NCBI RefSeq assembly: GCF_030506255.1
Contig: NZ_CP113431.1
Coordinates: forward strand, 2,108,001-2,172,000
Origin: Nocardioides sp. Arc9.136
GTDB taxonomy: Bacteria; Actinomycetota; Actinomycetes; Propionibacteriales; Nocardioidaceae
Direction: 5' to 3'
DNA: 64,000 bases
This document shows, piece by piece, positions 10,079-22,468 of the stretch (its first letter is position 1; the number at the start of each line of letters is the position of its first letter). The notes under the pieces were generated by a model. The model was given only the letters and a program-made list of their open reading frames with translations. It searched no databases and was not told where the DNA came from. Position numbers and translations under genes: made by a program.

Positions 10079-11059
10079 CTAGAGCCAGCCGGAGCGCTTG
10101 AAGAAGATCCACAGGACGGTCGAGGAGCCGACCATGAGGGCGAGTGCGAAGGCGTAGCCGAAGGTCCAGTGCAGCTCGGGCATGTGGTCGAAGTTCATCC
10201 CGTAGATGCCGGCGATGAGGGTCGGGACGACGACGAGGGCGGCCCCGGCCGAGATCTTGCGCATGTCGTCGTTCTGCTGCACCGAGATCCGGGCCAGGTG
10301 CGCGTCGAACGCCGACGACAGCAGGGTCTCGAGGCCGTCGACGACCTCGCCCACCTGGCCGAGGTGGTCCAGGACGTCGCGGAAGAACGGGCCCGCCTCC
10401 GGTGCGACGCCCTCGACCTCACCGGCGGCGAGGCGGCGCATCGGCTCGCGCAGCGGCTGCACCGCGCGGCGCACCTCGGCGATCTCCCGCTTGAGCGTGT
10501 AGATCCGGACCGAGTCGTTGGTGCGGGTGGGGGAGAAGACCGACTCCTCGACCTCATCGACGTCCTGCTGGAGCTCCTCGGCCACGACGCGGTAGGCGTC
10601 CACGACCGTGTCGCACACGGCGTACACCACCGCGGACGGGCCGTGGTCGAGCACCGCTTGCCGCGCCTCGAGGTCGTGCCGAGCGGTCGCCAGCTCGGCG
10701 CCGCTGCCGTGTCGGACGCTGACGACGAAGTCGCGCCCGATGAAGAGGTTGATCTCGCCGGTCTCCACGGCGTCGTCGACGTCGACGTACCAGAGCGTCT
10801 TGAGGACGAGGAAGAGGCTGTCGTCGTACCGCTCCAGCTTGGGCCGCTGGTGCGCCTTGACGGCGTCCTCCACCGCGAGCGGGTGCAGGTCGAACGCCGC
10901 GGCGACGTCGGCCAGCTGCTCCTGGCTGGGCTCGTGCAGGCCCAGCCACACGAAGTCGCCCTCGGAGCGGACCTCGGCGCGCAGCTTCGCGTAGTCGTGC
11001 GGCGCGCAGTCGACGGGGACGCGCGAGCCGTGGCGGTACAGCGCGCTGTCGACGATCAC
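10079..11059 (-). CDS. corA: CorA-type magnesium/cobalt transporter
   Basis: A 326-residue 2-TM-GxN channel subunit that forms homopentamers in the membrane for Mg2+ (or Co2+/Ni2+) uptake. A large acidic cytoplasmic N-domain (about 1-265) is followed by TM1 ending in the invariant YGMN motif, the periplasmic loop FDHMPELHWTF, and TM2 with the basic end FFKRSGWL. I chose GTG at 11059 because upstream in-frame sequence runs antisense through the phosphatase gene. It is divergent from the phosphatase with 64 bp between the starts. corA next to the mshC cluster is a common actinobacterial arrangement. Confidence 0.9.
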   Translation of the reverse strand: MIVDSALYRHGSRVPVDCAPHDYAKLRAEVRSEGDFVWLGLHEPSQEQLADVAAAFDLHPLAVEDAVKAHQRPKLERYDDSLFLVLKTLWYVDVDDAVETGEINLFIGRDFVVSVRHGSGAELATARHDLEARQAVLDHGPSAVVYAVCDTVVDAYRVVAEELQQDVDEVEESVFSPTRTNDSVRIYTLKREIAEVRRAVQPLREPMRRLAAGEVEGVAPEAGPFFRDVLDHLGQVGEVVDGLETLLSSAFDAHLARISVQQNDDMRKISAGAALVVVPTLIAGIYGMNFDHMPELHWTFGYAFALALMVGSSTVLWIFFKRSGWL

Positions 11060-11123
11060 GCCGGAACCGTAACGCGTGGCGGCCCGCGGGCCGGCGAGCG
11101 GCGGACCAGTACTGTTCGGCGCC

Positions 11124-11867
11124 ATGGCCACTGTCATCCTCGTCCGCCACGGTCGGACGACCGCCAACGCCAGCGGGATGCTGGCCGGCCGGATGCCCGG
11201 GGTGAAGCTCGACGCGACCGGCCAGCAGCAGGCCGCCCGCGCCGGCGAGCGGATGAAGGACCTGCCGGTGCACGCCATCGTCAGCAGCCCGCTCGAGCGG
11301 TGCCGGCAGACGGCCAAGGCGATCATGCAGGCCCAGGCGCCGCCGTTGACGCTGGTGACCGAGAAGGGCATCACCGAGTGCGACTACGGCGAGTGGCAGG
11401 GCCGGCAGCTGCGGGACCTGGCCAAGGAGAAGCTCTGGTCGACCGTGCAGTCCCAGCCCTCCGCGGCCGAGTTCCCCGGGGGTGAGTCCCTCGCGTCGAT
11501 GCAGGCCCGCGCCGTCGCCGCCGTGCGCCGCCACGACGCCGCGGTCGAGGCCGCCCACGGCGCCGGCGCGGTGTGGGTGGCGGTGAGCCACGGCGACATC
11601 ATCAAGTCGGTCCTGGCCGACGCCCTCGGCATGCACCTGGACCTCTTCCAGCGGATCAACATCGACCCGGCGTCGATCTCGATCGTGCGCTACACCGCCT
11701 CGCGGCCCTACGTCCTGGCGACGAACACCCACGCCGGCGACCTGTCGTGGCTCGCCCAGAAGCCGGCCCGCCGCCCGCGCTCGGGCAAGCGGGCGGCCGA
11801 CGTCGCGACCGCGGCCGCCGACGACGCGGTGGTCGGCGGCGGCGCGGGTCCTTCTGCGGCCTCATAG
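11124..11867 (+). CDS. histidine phosphatase, MSMEG_4193 family
   Basis: A 247-residue phosphoglycerate-mutase-like protein with the RHG motif (LVRHGRTTAN, catalytic His9), the second arginine region (SSPLERCRQTA) and the second histidine in VSHGDIIK. Such proteins are phosphatases or phosphomutases; the substrate of this family is unknown. The C-terminal about 45 residues are Ala/Arg-rich and probably disordered. ATG at 11124 is preceded by TACTGT 8 nt away; an upstream GTG at 11076 lacks support. It is first of a four-gene run ending with mshC, and the trio phosphatase/DUF3090/SCO1664 is conserved in actinobacteria. Confidence 0.85.
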   Translation: MATVILVRHGRTTANASGMLAGRMPGVKLDATGQQQAARAGERMKDLPVHAIVSSPLERCRQTAKAIMQAQAPPLTLVTEKGITECDYGEWQGRQLRDLAKEKLWSTVQSQPSAAEFPGGESLASMQARAVAAVRRHDAAVEAAHGAGAVWVAVSHGDIIKSVLADALGMHLDLFQRINIDPASISIVRYTASRPYVLATNTHAGDLSWLAQKPARRPRSGKRAADVATAAADDAVVGGGAGPSAAS

Positions 11868-11877
11868 GGTGGACGGC

Positions 11878-12456
11878 ATGGCACCACTCGTCCACGGGTT
11901 CGACCCGCCGGAGCGCTTCGTCACCGGCACCGTCGGTCCCCCCGGTTCCCGCACCTTCTTCCTCCAGGCCCGCAGCGGCGCCAAGCTGGTCAGCGTCGCG
12001 CTGGAGAAGCAGCAGGTCGCCGCCCTCGCCGAGCGGGTCGACGAGCTGCTCGACGACGTGATGAGCAGCGAGCGCACCTCCGCGACGGTCCCGGCCGTCG
12101 CACCCCTCGACCTGGAGGACACGGACCCGCTCGAGCAGCCGATCGAGGAGGAGTTCCGCGCCGGCACGATGACGCTGTCGTGGGACCCCGACGACGAGCG
12201 CGTCGTCATCGAGGTCTTCCCGATCGACGAGACGGCCGTCGTCTCCCCCGAGCAGGTCGACGAGGAGTTCGAGGAGCCCGAGCCCGACGAGGTCCTGCTG
12301 GTCCGGATCCCCGCCGGTGCCGCCCGCGCCTTCGTCAAGCGCAGCGAGCAGGTCCTCGAGGCCGGTCGGCCGTCCTGCCCGTTCTGCGGCCTGCCGATCG
12401 ACCCCGACGGTCACCTGTGCGTCCGGGCCAACGGGTTCCGCCGCCGGGACCCGTGA
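11878..12456 (+). CDS. DUF3090 family protein with C-terminal zinc ribbon
   Basis: A 192-residue acidic protein of the DUF3090 family, function unknown. The N-terminus (HGFDPPERFVTGTVG) and central acidic beta-rich region are typical. The C-terminus has Cys167, Cys170, His179 and Cys181 in SCPFCGLPIDPDGHLC, which looks like a small zinc site. ATG at 11878 is preceded by TAGGGT 7 nt away. Its stop overlaps the start of the next gene by GTGA, so it is coupled to the kinase-like protein and may be its adapter; that is inference. Confidence 0.85.
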   Translation: MAPLVHGFDPPERFVTGTVGPPGSRTFFLQARSGAKLVSVALEKQQVAALAERVDELLDDVMSSERTSATVPAVAPLDLEDTDPLEQPIEEEFRAGTMTLSWDPDDERVVIEVFPIDETAVVSPEQVDEEFEEPEPDEVLLVRIPAGAARAFVKRSEQVLEAGRPSCPFCGLPIDPDGHLCVRANGFRRRDP

Positions 12457-13232
12457 GCCACACCGAGCCGCCCGCCGTCGACCTGCTGTCCGACGAGCTG
12501 GTCCTCCACGGGCGGATCATGCCGGCCAGCAACGCGACGTTCCTCGGCGAGGTCGGCGACGTGAAGGTGGTCTACAAGCCGATCTCCGGCGAGCGCCCGC
12601 TGTGGGACTTCCCGTACGGCGACCTGGCCTCCCGCGAGGTGGCGGCGTACCTCGTCTCCGAGGCGACCGGCTGGGACGTCGTGCCGCAGACCTGGCTGCG
12701 CGAGGGGCCGCACGGCCGGGGGATGGTCCAGCGCTGGCAGGAGCCGGACCCCGAGCAGGCGGCGGTCGAGATCGTGGCGCACGGCGAGGTGCCGCCCGGC
12801 TTCCTGCACGTCTTCGACGGCGTCGACGGCCGGGACCTCCCGGTCAGCCTCGTCCACGAGGACTCGACCGCGCTGCGGCGGATGGCGGTCTTCGACGTCG
12901 TGGTCAACAACGCCGACCGCAAGGGCGGCCACGTGCTGGAGATGACCAGCGGCCACCGGTACGGCGTGGACCACGGCATCACGTTCCACCACGAGCACAA
13001 GCTGCGCACCGTCCTGTGGGGGTGGCTCGGCGAGCCGCTGCGCGACGAGGACGTCGAGGTGGTCCAGCGGGTCCGCGGCGCCCTCGCCGGCTCCCTCGGC
13101 GAGGCCCTCTCGACGCTGCTGACCGACCTCGAGATCGACGCGCTCGACCGGCGGTGCGCCCGCCTGCTCGCCCGCGGCGTGATGCCCGCGCCGCACGGGG
13201 AGATGCCGGCCATCCCGTGGCCGCCGTTCTGA
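12453..13232 (+). CDS. SCO1664 family kinase-like protein
   Basis: A 259-residue protein of the actinobacterial SCO1664 family, which is distantly like phosphatidylinositol 3/4-kinases. Visible motifs support a kinase fold: a lysine in VVYKPISGERP (near residue 37) that could be the ATP-binding Lys, the catalytic-loop-like NNADRKGGH (152-160, Asp155), and the metal-binding DHG (173-175) in YGVDHGITFHH. The substrate is unknown; protein or inositol-type metabolites are possible given mshC next door. Start GTG at 12453 overlaps the DUF3090 stop. mshC starts 24 nt downstream but has its own -10. Confidence 0.8.
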   Translation: MSHTEPPAVDLLSDELVLHGRIMPASNATFLGEVGDVKVVYKPISGERPLWDFPYGDLASREVAAYLVSEATGWDVVPQTWLREGPHGRGMVQRWQEPDPEQAAVEIVAHGEVPPGFLHVFDGVDGRDLPVSLVHEDSTALRRMAVFDVVVNNADRKGGHVLEMTSGHRYGVDHGITFHHEHKLRTVLWGWLGEPLRDEDVEVVQRVRGALAGSLGEALSTLLTDLEIDALDRRCARLLARGVMPAPHGEMPAIPWPPF

Positions 13233-13256
13233 CCGGGTGTCGTTAGGCTGCGAGCC

Positions 13257-14495
13257 ATGCGTGCCTGGCCGTCCCCGGAAGTCCCCACCCTGCCCGTGAG
13301 GGGCCCCGAGGTGTCGGTGCACGACACCGCCACCGGTGCTCTCGTGACCACCACGCCCGAGGGCCCGGCCCGGATGTACGTCTGCGGCATCACGCCGTAC
13401 GACGCGACGCACCTGGGCCACGCCGCGACGTACGTCGGCTTCGACCTGCTCAACCGCGCCTGGCGCAACGCGGGCCACGAGGTCCGCTACGTCCAGAACG
13501 TCACCGACGTCGACGACCCGCTGCTCGAGCGCGCCACCAAGGTGGGCACGGACTGGACCGAGCTGGCCGAGCGGGAGACCGAGCTCTTCCGCCAGGACAT
13601 GACCGCGCTGCGCGTGCTGGCCCCGGACGAGTACATCGGTGCCGTCGAGTCGATCCCGCTCGTCCTCGACCTCGTCGAGCGGCTGCAGGCCGCGGGCGCG
13701 GTCTACCGCGTCGAGGACGACCTCTACATGTCGGTGACCGCGGACCCCGCCTTCGGGCAGGAGTCCGGCTGGGACCGCGAGACGATGCTGCGGGTCTACC
13801 CCGAGCGCGGCGGCGACGTGGACCGCCCGGGCAAGAAGGACCCGCTCGACTGCGTCGTGTGGCGCGGTGAGCGCGAGGGGGAGCCGTCCTGGCCGAGCCA
13901 GTTCGGCCCGGGCCGGCCGGGTTGGCACGTCGAGTGCACCGCGATCGCGCTGGAGCACCTCGGCGGCGCGTTCGACGTGCAGGGCGGCGGCAGCGACCTC
14001 GTCTTCCCCCACCACGAGATGTGCGCCGGCCACGCGCAGGTCGTCGACCCCGGCACGCCGTTCGCCCAGACCTACGTGCACGCCGGGATGGTCGCCTACG
14101 ACGGGGAGAAGATGTCGAAGTCCCGGGGCAACCTGGTCTTCGTCTCCGCGCTCCGCAACAGCGACGTCGACCCCATGGCGATCCGGCTCGCGCTCCTGCG
14201 CCACCACTACCGCGCCGACTGGGAGTGGACCGACGCGGAGCTGTGGGACGCCGTCGACACCCTCGCCGACTGGCGCCGGGCGCTGGCCCTGGGCGCCGGG
14301 GCGCCGGCCGCGCCGGTCGTCGCCGAGGTGCTCGAGGCACTGGCGGCCGACCTCGACGCGCCCCGCGCCGTCGCGGCGGTCGACAGCTGGGTCCGCGCGA
14401 CGCTCGGCACCGGTGGACTCGCCGACACCAGCGACGCGGACGCCGGCATCGCGATGATCGGCGTCCTCGACGCCGCGCTCGGCCTGTCCCTCTGA
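13257..14495 (+). CDS. mshC: mycothiol cysteine ligase MshC
   Basis: This 412-residue enzyme ligates L-cysteine to GlcN-Ins with ATP, the fourth step of mycothiol synthesis in the cytoplasm. It derives from cysteinyl-tRNA synthetase: zinc-binding Cys43 in [10 protein letters not shown], the H52-L-G-H55 motif, a second zinc region around [19 protein letters not shown], and K285-M-S-K-S289. The tRNA-anticodon domain of CysS is missing, as expected for MshC (about 410 residues). TAGGCT ends 7 nt before the ATG, so it is probably also transcribed leaderless from its own promoter. Confidence 0.95.
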   Translation: MRAWPSPEVPTLPVRGPEVSVHDTATGALVTTTPEGPARMYVCGITPYDATHLGHAATYVGFDLLNRAWRNAGHEVRYVQNVTDVDDPLLERATKVGTDWTELAERETELFRQDMTALRVLAPDEYIGAVESIPLVLDLVERLQAAGAVYRVEDDLYMSVTADPAFGQESGWDRETMLRVYPERGGDVDRPGKKDPLDCVVWRGEREGEPSWPSQFGPGRPGWHVECTAIALEHLGGAFDVQGGGSDLVFPHHEMCAGHAQVVDPGTPFAQTYVHAGMVAYDGEKMSKSRGNLVFVSALRNSDVDPMAIRLALLRHHYRADWEWTDAELWDAVDTLADWRRALALGAGAPAAPVVAEVLEALAADLDAPRAVAAVDSWVRATLGTGGLADTSDADAGIAMIGVLDAALGLSL

Positions 14496-14516
14496 ACCGG
14501 GGGACCAGCCGGGGGA

Positions 14517-15380
14517 CTAGCCGGCGCCGCCGCCCGACTCGTCGCCGCGGCGCTTGAGGTACCGCTCGAACTCCCGGGCGATCGCCTCGCCGGAGGCCTC
14601 GGGCAGGTCGGTGGTGTCGCGGGTCTCTTCGAGCGCCCGGACGTAGTCGGCGACGTCCTCGTCCTCCTCGGCGAGCTCGTCGACGCCGCGCTCCCAGGCC
14701 CGGGCGTCCTCGGGGAGGTCGCCCAGCGGGATGGAGACCTCGAGCAGGTCCTCGAGCTGGCCGATCAGCGCGAGCGTCGCCTTGGGGCACGGCGGCTGCG
14801 CGACGTAGTGGGGGACCGCCGCCCAGTACGACACCGCCGGGATGTCGAGGCGCACGCAGGCGTCCTGGAAGACGCCGACGATGCCGGTCGGGCCCTCGTA
14901 GGTGGACTGCTCGAGCTTGAGCCGGTCGACCAGCTCGAGCTCGGTCGCCGTGCCGGTCACGGGGATCGGCCGGGTGTGCGGGGTGTCGGCGAGGAGGGCG
15001 CCGAGGGTGACGACCAGCTCGCCGCCGAGCTCGTCGCAGGCGGCGAGCAGCTCGGCGCAGAACTGCCGCCAGCGCATGTTGGGCTCGATGCCGCGCACCA
15101 GGATGACGTCGCGGTCGAGGTCCGGGGGAGAGGCCACCGCGATCCGGGTGGTGGGCCAGGTGATCCGGCGGTGCCCCAGCTCGTCGGTGCCGACGACGGG
15201 ACGGTTGACCTGGAAGTCGTAGAACTCCTCGGGGTCCAGCGCGCCGACGATGCGGGCGTTCCAGACGTCGATGAGGTGGTCGACCACCGACGAGGCGGCG
15301 TCCGCGGCGTCGTTCCAGCCCTCGAAGGCGGCGATGACCACGGGGTCCACCAGGTCGGGCAGGTCGTCGATCTCGATCAC
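14517..15380 (-). CDS. PAC2 family protein
   Basis: A 287-residue protein of the PAC2 family, related to eukaryotic 20S proteasome assembly chaperone 2. Typical features are the N-terminal VVIAAFEGWNDAADAAS, the RGIEPNMRWRQFCAEL segment and the acidic C-terminus. Whether bacterial members assist the proteasome is not shown by sequence; the Mycobacterium orthologue also sits beside metH near the proteasome locus. GTG at 15380 is supported by TACGCT (15387-15392) ending 6 nt before it, a leaderless pattern; the frame stays open to 15434. It converges with mshC and is divergent from metH. Confidence 0.85.
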   Translation of the reverse strand: MIEIDDLPDLVDPVVIAAFEGWNDAADAASSVVDHLIDVWNARIVGALDPEEFYDFQVNRPVVGTDELGHRRITWPTTRIAVASPPDLDRDVILVRGIEPNMRWRQFCAELLAACDELGGELVVTLGALLADTPHTRPIPVTGTATELELVDRLKLEQSTYEGPTGIVGVFQDACVRLDIPAVSYWAAVPHYVAQPPCPKATLALIGQLEDLLEVSIPLGDLPEDARAWERGVDELAEEDEDVADYVRALEETRDTTDLPEASGEAIAREFERYLKRRGDESGGGAG

Positions 15381-15471
15381 CGCACCAGCGTAGTCAGGCG
15401 TCGCGATTTCGCCGGGTCCGACGCCCGGTGTCACGATCTGGGCACACTGTCCAGCACTCGGACGCTCTTCC

Positions 15472-15477
15472 TACGCT
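15472..15477 (+). promoter_or_regulatory. metH: putative -10 of metH
   Basis: TACGCT lies 27 nt before the metH start and leaves a short leader carrying AAGGAG (about 15492-15497). The leader is too short for a cobalamin riboswitch. Confidence 0.35.
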
Positions 15478-15504
15478 GGAGCCACCCGTTCGGAAGGAGC
15501 TGGC

Positions 15505-19241
<3,737 letters not shown>

Positions 19242-19242
<1 letters not shown>

Positions 19243-19946
19243 TGACCGCCACGGCGATGGACACCCCCGCGGCGGTGCTGTGGGACATGGACGGCACGCT
19301 GGTCGACACCGAGCCGTACTGGATCGAGACCGAGTTCGCGCTCGCGGAGCGGTTCGGCGGCACCTGGTCCGAGGCGCACGCCCTCTCGCTGGTCGGCAAC
19401 GACCTGATGGTCTCGGCGCGCTTCATCCGTGACCACATGCCGCTCGACCTCCCGCCCGAGCAGATCGTCGACCTGCTCCTCGACGGCGTGGTGGAGCGGG
19501 TGCGCCGCAGCGTGCCCTGGTGCGCCGGCGCCCGCGAGCAGCTGCTCGCGCTGGCGGCGGCCGGCGTGCCGTGCGCGCTGGTGACGATGTCCTGGACCCG
19601 GTTCGTCGCGCCGATCCTCGACCAGCTGCCCGAGGGGACGTTCGCGACCGTGGTGACCGGCGACCACGTGACGCACGGCAAGCCGCACCCGGAGCCGTAC
19701 CTCACGGCCGCGGAGCGGCTCGGCGTCGACCCCACCGCCTGCCTGGCGGTCGAGGACTCCGCGACCGGGGCGTCCTCCGCGGAGGCGGCCGGCTGCCAGG
19801 TGCTGGTGGTGCCCAACCACGTCGAGGTCCCGCCGGGGGAGCGTCGGGTGTTCGCCCCCTCGCTCGCGGGGCTGGACCTCGCGGAGGTGTGGGCAGGGGC
19901 CCGCGCGGGGAACCGGGCCACCAGCCGCCGTGCCGTCGGGTCCTAG
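19242..19946 (+). CDS. HAD family phosphatase/beta-phosphoglucomutase-like
   Basis: A 234-residue haloacid-dehalogenase hydrolase: motif I DMDGTLVDTE (nucleophile Asp in WDMDG), motif II threonine/serine region LVTMSW, motif III lysine in HGKPHPEPY, and motif IV VEDSATGASSAEAAG. The small helical cap is of the phosphoglucomutase/phosphoglycolate type. Substrate unknown. It overlaps metH by one base (TGATG), so it is translated from the same mRNA; the same pair is found in other actinobacteria. The C-terminus includes the first copy of a 13-bp repeat at its stop codon. Confidence 0.88.
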
Positions 19947-20027
19947 TACCACCGGACAATGGCGGGATACCCCCGCCCACCGACAGGATCGTGCTCGCTC
20001 GGAGGACCTGGTCCTCCTAGTACCACC
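19941..20027 (+). promoter_or_regulatory. duplicated 13-mer and palindrome before secreted-protein gene
   Basis: TCCTAGTACCACC occurs twice in direct orientation, at 19941-19953 and 20015-20027. A perfect palindrome with 8-bp arms GGAGGACC/GGTCCTCC around one T lies at 20001-20017 and overlaps the second copy. The layout suggests binding sites for a dimeric regulator, possibly the LuxR-type regulator encoded 1.8 kb downstream. The second copy merges into the SD AGGAGAGG. Confidence 0.45.
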
Positions 20028-20040
20028 AGGAGAGGTCCAC

Positions 20041-20496
20041 ATGTTCGTCCGACGTAGTCCCGCCATCGTGCTCGGCCTGGTGTTGAGCGCAGCGGCCCTT
20101 GCTCCCGCTCCGGCGTTGGCAAGTGATGGCGGGGCTACGGAGGGCGGTAAGAACCCCGGTCCTGCGGTCGAGGCTCCGGTGTACGCCAAGAGCGACCCGG
20201 TCCTGCTCATCAAGGACTGCTCCGGCGCCAGCGCGGTCAAGATCCGTGCAACGGTCATGTCCGACGGCGAGATCGAGGTCGTCGGCGTGGTCTGGAGCGA
20301 CGACGAGGACACCTGGTCCTGGAAGTTCAAGCACAACGGCGACTTCTCCTTCATGGGTGAGGTCAAGGCGAAGGACGCCGACCGCTCCTTCCGCATCGTC
20401 CGGTCGATGGCCGACCTCGCCGGCGAGGACGACGTCCTCTTCCGCGCTGAGAACAACCGCACCGGCGAGATCTGCAAGCTGCAGAAGAGCGTCTGA
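20041..20496 (+). CDS. small secreted protein, function unknown
   Basis: A 151-residue protein with a Sec signal peptide (basic MFVRR, hydrophobic core, cleavage likely after APALA near residue 27), giving a mature protein of about 124 residues. Two cysteines, in IKDCSGAS and GEICKLQ, could form a disulfide. The rest is mixed beta-rich and acidic, with several Trp in VVWSDDEDTWSWKF. No family recognised. ATG at 20041 follows a strong AGGAGAGG. It lies 59 bp before a two-component system, so it may be the input or target of that system. Confidence 0.6.
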   Translation: MFVRRSPAIVLGLVLSAAALAPAPALASDGGATEGGKNPGPAVEAPVYAKSDPVLLIKDCSGASAVKIRATVMSDGEIEVVGVVWSDDEDTWSWKFKHNGDFSFMGEVKAKDADRSFRIVRSMADLAGEDDVLFRAENNRTGEICKLQKSV

Positions 20497-20510
20497 ACCT
20501 CCCGACTCCC

Positions 20511-20516
20511 TATCCT
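20511..20516 (+). promoter_or_regulatory. putative -10 of the two-component operon
   Basis: TATCCT lies 39 nt before the histidine-kinase start, between it and the secreted-protein gene. It would allow separate transcription of the two-component genes. Confidence 0.3.
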
Positions 20517-20555
20517 TGGCGCGGCGCCACGACGGCGCGTGTCGAGAGGAGCAGC

Positions 20556-21842
20556 GTGGGGGTACTGCGCAGCCCGGTCGTGCAGTTCCTGGTGCTGTCC
20601 GTCGTCACGATCGTGGCCATCGTCATCGGGACCAACGCCATCGCCCAGCACGTCGCCGAGGACGAGGCCGTCGCCGAGGCACGCAACACGACCGAGGTGC
20701 TCGCCAACTCCGTGGCCCGCGCCGAGATCGCTGCCCTCGACGACCGCCTGTTCGAGAGCCGGCCCGGCGCGATCGACCGGTTCTACAACTTCGCCGATCG
20801 AGTCCTGCTGGTGGAGAACCCGCGCGCCGTCCGGATCAACCTCTGGCTCGGCGACGGGACGCTCCTGTTCGCCAACCGCCCGGACCGGATGCAGTCGAGG
20901 TACGACCTCGGACCCGACCGCGAACGCGTGCTCCGCGAGGGCGGGACCGGGTACGAGATCTCCGACCCGTCGGACCCGGAGAACCTGGGTGACGACGACG
21001 AGGACCTCGTGCGCGTCTACACACCGATCAAGGTGAAGGGCGAGCGGCTCCTCTTCGAGGTCTACTACTCCCTCGACCGCATCCAGGATCGTCGCCAGGA
21101 GATCCTGAAACCGTTCCGCTGGATCACCATCGGCTCGCTCGCCGGACTCCTGCTGATCGTCACGCCGATCCTCTGGCTGCTGACCCGCCGCCTGACCCGG
21201 GCCGGCGAGGACCGCGAGCGCCTGCTCACCTCCGCCGTCGACGCCTCGGACGCCGAGCGTCGCCGGATCGCCCGCGACCTCCACGACGGCGTGGTCCAGG
21301 ACATCGCCGGCACGACGTTCTCGCTGACCGCCGTGGCGCGCGACGCCGACGTGCCCGCACACGCCCGTCGGACGCTCGCCACCGCCGGCGACTCGCTGCG
21401 CGACAGCCTGCGGGCGCTGCGGTCGCTGCTGGCCGAGATCCATCCGCCGGACCTGCACGCGGCCGGCCTCGAGCCGGCGCTCAACGACCTCATCGCCCCC
21501 GCGGCGACCGCGGGCATCCAGGCCTCGGTGAGCGTCGACGGGGTCGACGGCGCCTCCGACGCCGCCGTCGCGCTCGTCTGGCGGGTCGCGCAGGAGGCGG
21601 TCCGCAACGCCATCCGGCACTCCCGCGCGACGACCATCGCGGTGACGGTGGGGTCCCCGGACGGGAAGCTGCAGCTGGAGGTCGTCGACGACGGGGTCGG
21701 CTTCGACCCGGCGGTGTCGGACCCCGACCGCTACGGTCTCAAGGGCCTGCGCAGCCTGGTCAAGGACATCGGCGGCGAGATCGAGGTGCTCTCCGCACCC
21801 GGCGAGGGCACGACGGTACGGATGGAGGTCGCCCAGCAGTGA
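20556..21842 (+). CDS. sensor histidine kinase, NarL/DegS type
   Basis: A 428-residue membrane sensor kinase. It has TM1 (about 9-30), an extracellular domain of about 150 residues (acidic, DPSDPENLGDDDED), TM2 (about 190-212), a short linker, a HisKA_3 dimerisation domain with the phospho-acceptor His243 in RRIARDLHDG, and a C-terminal HATPase with AVRNAIRHS (N box) and DDGVGFD (G1). The signal is unknown. GTG at 20556 follows GAGGAG. Its stop overlaps the response-regulator start by GTGA. Confidence 0.9.
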   Translation: MGVLRSPVVQFLVLSVVTIVAIVIGTNAIAQHVAEDEAVAEARNTTEVLANSVARAEIAALDDRLFESRPGAIDRFYNFADRVLLVENPRAVRINLWLGDGTLLFANRPDRMQSRYDLGPDRERVLREGGTGYEISDPSDPENLGDDDEDLVRVYTPIKVKGERLLFEVYYSLDRIQDRRQEILKPFRWITIGSLAGLLLIVTPILWLLTRRLTRAGEDRERLLTSAVDASDAERRRIARDLHDGVVQDIAGTTFSLTAVARDADVPAHARRTLATAGDSLRDSLRALRSLLAEIHPPDLHAAGLEPALNDLIAPAATAGIQASVSVDGVDGASDAAVALVWRVAQEAVRNAIRHSRATTIAVTVGSPDGKLQLEVVDDGVGFDPAVSDPDRYGLKGLRSLVKDIGGEIEVLSAPGEGTTVRMEVAQQ

Positions 21843-22465
21843 GCAGCTCAACGATCCGCGTCGTCCTCGTCGACGACCACGCGGTGATCCGCGCCGGCCT
21901 CGCCCAGCTGCTCGCCGGGACCCCCGACATCGAGGTGGTCGGCCAGGCCGAGAACGGCGAGCAGGCGCTCGACGTCGTCCGCGCGCTGGTCCCCGACGTC
22001 GTCCTGATGGACCTGCAGATGCCGGGCGTCGACGGCGTCACGGCCACCCGCAACATCAAGGGTGCGGGCCTGCCCTCCGACGTGCTGGTCCTGACCTCGT
22101 ACAGCGACACCGAGCGGATCGTGGGGGCGCTCGACGCCGGGGCGGTGGGCTACCTCCTCAAGGACGCCGACCCCGACGACGTCCTCGCCGGCATCCGGGC
22201 GGTCAGCCGAGGGGAGTCCCCGATCCACCCGCGTGCCGCCCGCACGCTGCTCGGCGCCCGGTCCGGGGCGCCGCAGGTGCAGCTCACCGCCCGTGAGACC
22301 GAGGTGCTCGGCCTGGTCCGCGAGGGCCTGGCCAACAAGCAGATCGCCCGGCGCCTCGACATCACCGAGCGCACCGTCAAGGCCCACCTGACCTCCGCCT
22401 TCGCGCGCATCGGCGTGGCCGACCGCACACAGGCGGCCCTGTGGGCCGAGCGCAACCTCGTCTGA
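21839..22465 (+). CDS. LuxR/NarL-type response regulator
   Basis: A 208-residue regulator with a receiver domain (about 6-120; phospho-acceptor Asp58 in VVLMDLQMP, Lys in YLLKDADPD) and a C-terminal LuxR helix-turn-helix (LTARETEVLGLVREG through RTVKAHLTSAFARIG). It is cognate to the overlapping histidine kinase. Likely targets include the upstream secreted-protein promoter, where a repeated 13-mer and a palindrome are found, but this is inference. Confidence 0.92.
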   Translation: MSSSTIRVVLVDDHAVIRAGLAQLLAGTPDIEVVGQAENGEQALDVVRALVPDVVLMDLQMPGVDGVTATRNIKGAGLPSDVLVLTSYSDTERIVGALDAGAVGYLLKDADPDDVLAGIRAVSRGESPIHPRAARTLLGARSGAPQVQLTARETEVLGLVREGLANKQIARRLDITERTVKAHLTSAFARIGVADRTQAALWAERNLV

Positions 22466-22468
22466 CCC

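Noticed and set aside
15400..15504. Cobalamin riboswitch before metH.
   Set aside because: Only about 30 nt separate the putative -10 from the start; no B12-box or paired structure is visible.
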